A DNA stretch of 64,000 bases from Galbula dea (lineage: Eukaryota; Chordata; Aves; Piciformes; Galbulidae), in contig VWZX01006705.1 in NCBI GenBank assembly GCA_013399015.1, positions 715,137-779,136 on the forward strand, read 5' to 3'. Below are positions 62,030 through 64,000 of the stretch, in pieces. Position numbers and translations under genes: made by a program. The notes beneath the pieces are model-generated. The model made no database searches, was not told where the DNA came from, and saw only the letters and a list, made by a program, of their open reading frames with translations. Positions within the stretch are counted from its first letter, which is position 1. Each line of letters opens with the position of its first letter.

Positions 62030-63761
62030 CTGTTCAAACAAATAAAAAGAAATAGATCAATCTCTGAGTACTATGAAAACAATCAAATGTTGTAGAACAA
62101 ATAACATAGCAACCTACCCCTATGTGAAGGGTTTTACCTAAGCAAGACAAATGCTTGGAAAATATAACAAATTTTCCAAACATTTGGAAAATACAAATCT
62201 CCTTCTAGACCTGGAGAATCAAAGAACAGAAATAAAAAAGGTAAGGCTCATTTAATTCTCAAGTAAGTTCCTAAACTCTGTTGCTTGACAAATCTATCAG
62301 TTCTCAGCCATGAGAAATGTGCTCCAAGCACTGCTTTCAACTAGAAGGCCCCAAATCCCAGACAAGATCTCCATCCTTCCTGGAACATGTCTTCATCCTG
62401 CTGCCAAACTGTTGATACAATTTGGCTTTTTCATTTCCCCCCCCTCATTTACAACCCTTCCCATTCATGCTGTCGTCAACTTTCAAGAAATGATGGCAAC
62501 TGCTGATTAAGAATTGAGTTTTATTCTCCTGATGTACTTTATTGCTAATGGACTGAAAAATGAAGAGAAAAACAAGTTTTGGATTCAAGAGCCCTGGACA
62601 AAAATGTGAATTATTAGTTCCTCAACATGTAGCAGCTACTTTTAACAGACTTTAAAAAAAATCCCCAAAGTTTTGGGATAGGGATGCAAAATTTTGCCCT
62701 GGTGAGTTTAAACTTTTAATTTTAAAGGAACTATAATGCTATAAACATAAAGATTTCCTGGCACAATTAAAAATTGAGAGCTAAGGGAGTGAAATTTCCA
62801 AAACTGCTGAAAATATAGTAGGAGATGGGAGGAAGACTGAAAGTCCTCACAGTGTATAACAGCATATGATTTCCAGGGCAGGTCCAGATCCATTGGCTGT
62901 CTTCAAAGCCTGCCTGGATACTGACTTCAGCTAACCAACATACCAACACTTTTACTAACAATTTCTCCAAATCTCCCTTCCAAATGCATGAGCAGCTGTG
63001 CCTGGCCAGAAGACAAGCAACACACCTGCACCAGCACACCAGGCAAGCAGGAAGAGCGAGGACAGTCAGGGCCACCTTGCTCTCCGAGCACGAGGCTTGC
63101 GAGTTCTGACGTACAGGAAGAAAGAAAAGCTGCTCACCTTGAAAATCTCTCCTGCATGAGGTTCCTTGGCTAAGGTGGCCTCACCAGTCCATCATATGCA
63201 GAAGTCACATACATTTCGGAACAGTCTTTTCCACCAAAGCAGCAAGAGGTGATCCTTGGAGTAGGCAACCTCACAGTTTGGATTCTTTTGCCTGGGAAAA
63301 AATGTGCAATTGTTTCCTAATGTCCATTTTCTAGGAAGCAATGTAAATATGAATGTACTATTGCTGCATATGGCACAGACGGGGCATTTAAAACACATAC
63401 AGATGTAGTACTTAGAGACACGGTTTAGTGGCATGGTGCTGATAGGTTGAAAGTTGGACTTGATGATCTCAGATGTCTCTTTCAACCTTAATGATTCTGT
63501 GATTTGCTCAGAAGGCATCTCCCCTCCTGTCCCCATTGGGCAGAAACAGGCAATAACCACCACCTTTTCAACTCCCCTTCAAACCAGGCTGCCTTTCCTC
63601 TCGTGTTCATGGCACGTAGGTGATACTCAGCATGCACTTGCTGCTGGAGTCCTTACCTGTCTCTAGGTCGATACGAATGAATCTCCCCCAAACAATACAG
63701 GCCACCCACAGCTTCCCTTCTGCGTCTATGCACATCCCATCAGGCATTTTCTCCTCCTTCT
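61883..63761 (-). CDS. RGN: Regucalcin/SMP30-like gene, last three exons, one frameshifted; continues past right edge
   Basis: Regucalcin (SMP30) is a six-bladed propeller protein that binds calcium and has gluconolactonase activity. Exons in transcript order: 63761-63657, 63291-63141, 62029-61883, all with canonical splice sites. The first reads MPDGMCIDAEGKLWVAC, keeping the PDGM aspartate used as active-site residue in SMP30. The second reads KRIQTVRLP and ITSCCFGGKDCSEMYVTSAY, then DGL. After DGL the frame shifts by one base before resuming as EATLAKEPHAGEIFK. The third reads ITGLGVKG and then runs 31 codons past the usual end. The exon boundary between FK and ITGLG matches the family. 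Whether this is a functional gene with a sequencing error, a decaying copy or a regucalcin paralogue cannot be settled; the 5' exons are outside the window. Confidence 0.85.
62030..63140. other. Intron of the regucalcin-like gene
   Basis: 1.1-kb intron, with no repeat family recognised. A C-run lies near 62,437-62,446. Confidence 0.7.
63141..63291 (-). pseudogene. RGN: Frameshifted penultimate exon of the regucalcin-like gene
   Basis: The exon is 151 nt where 152 (phase 2 in, phase 0 out) is needed. Frame 1 ends ...TSAYDGLVRPP then stop; the next frame carries ATLAKEPHAGEIFK to the donor AAG|GTGAGC. The break lies within about 8 bases near 63,178-63,186. A GTGAGG donor-like site at 63,184-63,179 would end the exon at 63185 in phase 0. 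Confidence 0.8.
63395..63503 (+). mobile_element. CR1 3'-end fragment in a regucalcin-like intron
   Basis: 'cacggtttagtggcatgg', 'ggacttgatgatctcagatgtctctttcaacctta' and 'gattctgtgatt' are the sense CR1 3' end, inserted antisense to the gene in the 63292-63656 intron. Confidence 0.9.
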
Positions 63762-64000
63762 CTAAATGGAACAAAAGTTTGGGACAGGCAGCATGGAGTG
63801 TTAAGAAGCCAGCGTCAGTCAGGCTGGTAGTAGTTCTGTATCAGGTCCCAGCCTAACAACCTCCCACTCCTTCAAACAGTAAAGTTCATCTGCTGTGAGA
63901 AAAATCTGCTGAAACATATGTATCATGCATATTGCAGCTGTCTGAGAACAGCAACACTGCAAGGAATGGGACGGATCCCGATCTGCCTGCGGCAGAGACC
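63762..64000. other. Intron of the regucalcin-like gene, right edge
   Basis: No preceding regucalcin exon was found on the minus strand up to the window edge. Confidence 0.6.

Noticed and set aside
1..64000. CRISPR arrays, bacterial operons, tRNA or rRNA genes
   Set aside because: No regularly spaced repeats, no operon-like ORFs and no recognisable tRNA/rRNA sequence; the window is intron-containing vertebrate DNA.

Overview
This is vertebrate nuclear DNA, almost certainly from a bird. Genes are split into many short exons with GT-AG introns, there are two CpG-rich promoters in otherwise AT-rich sequence, and the interspersed repeats are almost all CR1 LINE fragments. Several CR1 copies carry the avian 3' end (ATAGAATC-type repeats and a 'ggttggaagggacc' core). 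Nothing bacterial or plasmid-like is present. The species cannot be named from the sequence alone.

Layout: (1) Positions 1-23,890, minus strand: the 5' part of a cohesin STAG gene, most like STAG3. Ten consecutive coding exons chain in phase (2,195-18,805), a probable 5'-UTR exon ends at 23,733, and the gene runs off the left edge. (2) About 23,734-24,093: a short CpG-rich, apparently bidirectional promoter. (3) 24,094-33,224, plus strand: complete GTPBP6 (HflX-type mitochondrial GTPase), ten exons, 532 residues. (4) 35,772-47,482, minus strand: complete PLCXD1 coding sequence, six exons, 341 residues from the favoured start, with a CpG-rich candidate first exon near 50,722-50,900. GTPBP6 and PLCXD1 are tail to tail, as in human PAR1. 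(5) About 51-61.8 kb: no gene recognised, mainly CR1 pieces. (6) 61,883-63,761, minus strand: the last three exons of a regucalcin/SMP30-like gene whose 5' part lies beyond the right edge. Its penultimate exon carries a 1-base frameshift.

The genes do not form a pathway: chromosome cohesion, mitochondrial ribosome recycling, a PLC-X domain protein, and a calcium-binding/lactonase protein.

The most unusual items are a perfect 75-bp inverted repeat with a 37-bp loop in a STAG3-like intron (6,225-6,411); the regucalcin-like frameshift, next to a cryptic donor that would restore frame; the STAG3-like/GTPBP6 shared promoter containing an E-box and E2F-like motif; and two single-N joins at 37,017 and 37,408 flanked by exact 310-bp and 281-bp duplicates, which look like assembly artefacts. 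I found no convincing wholly new multi-gene system.
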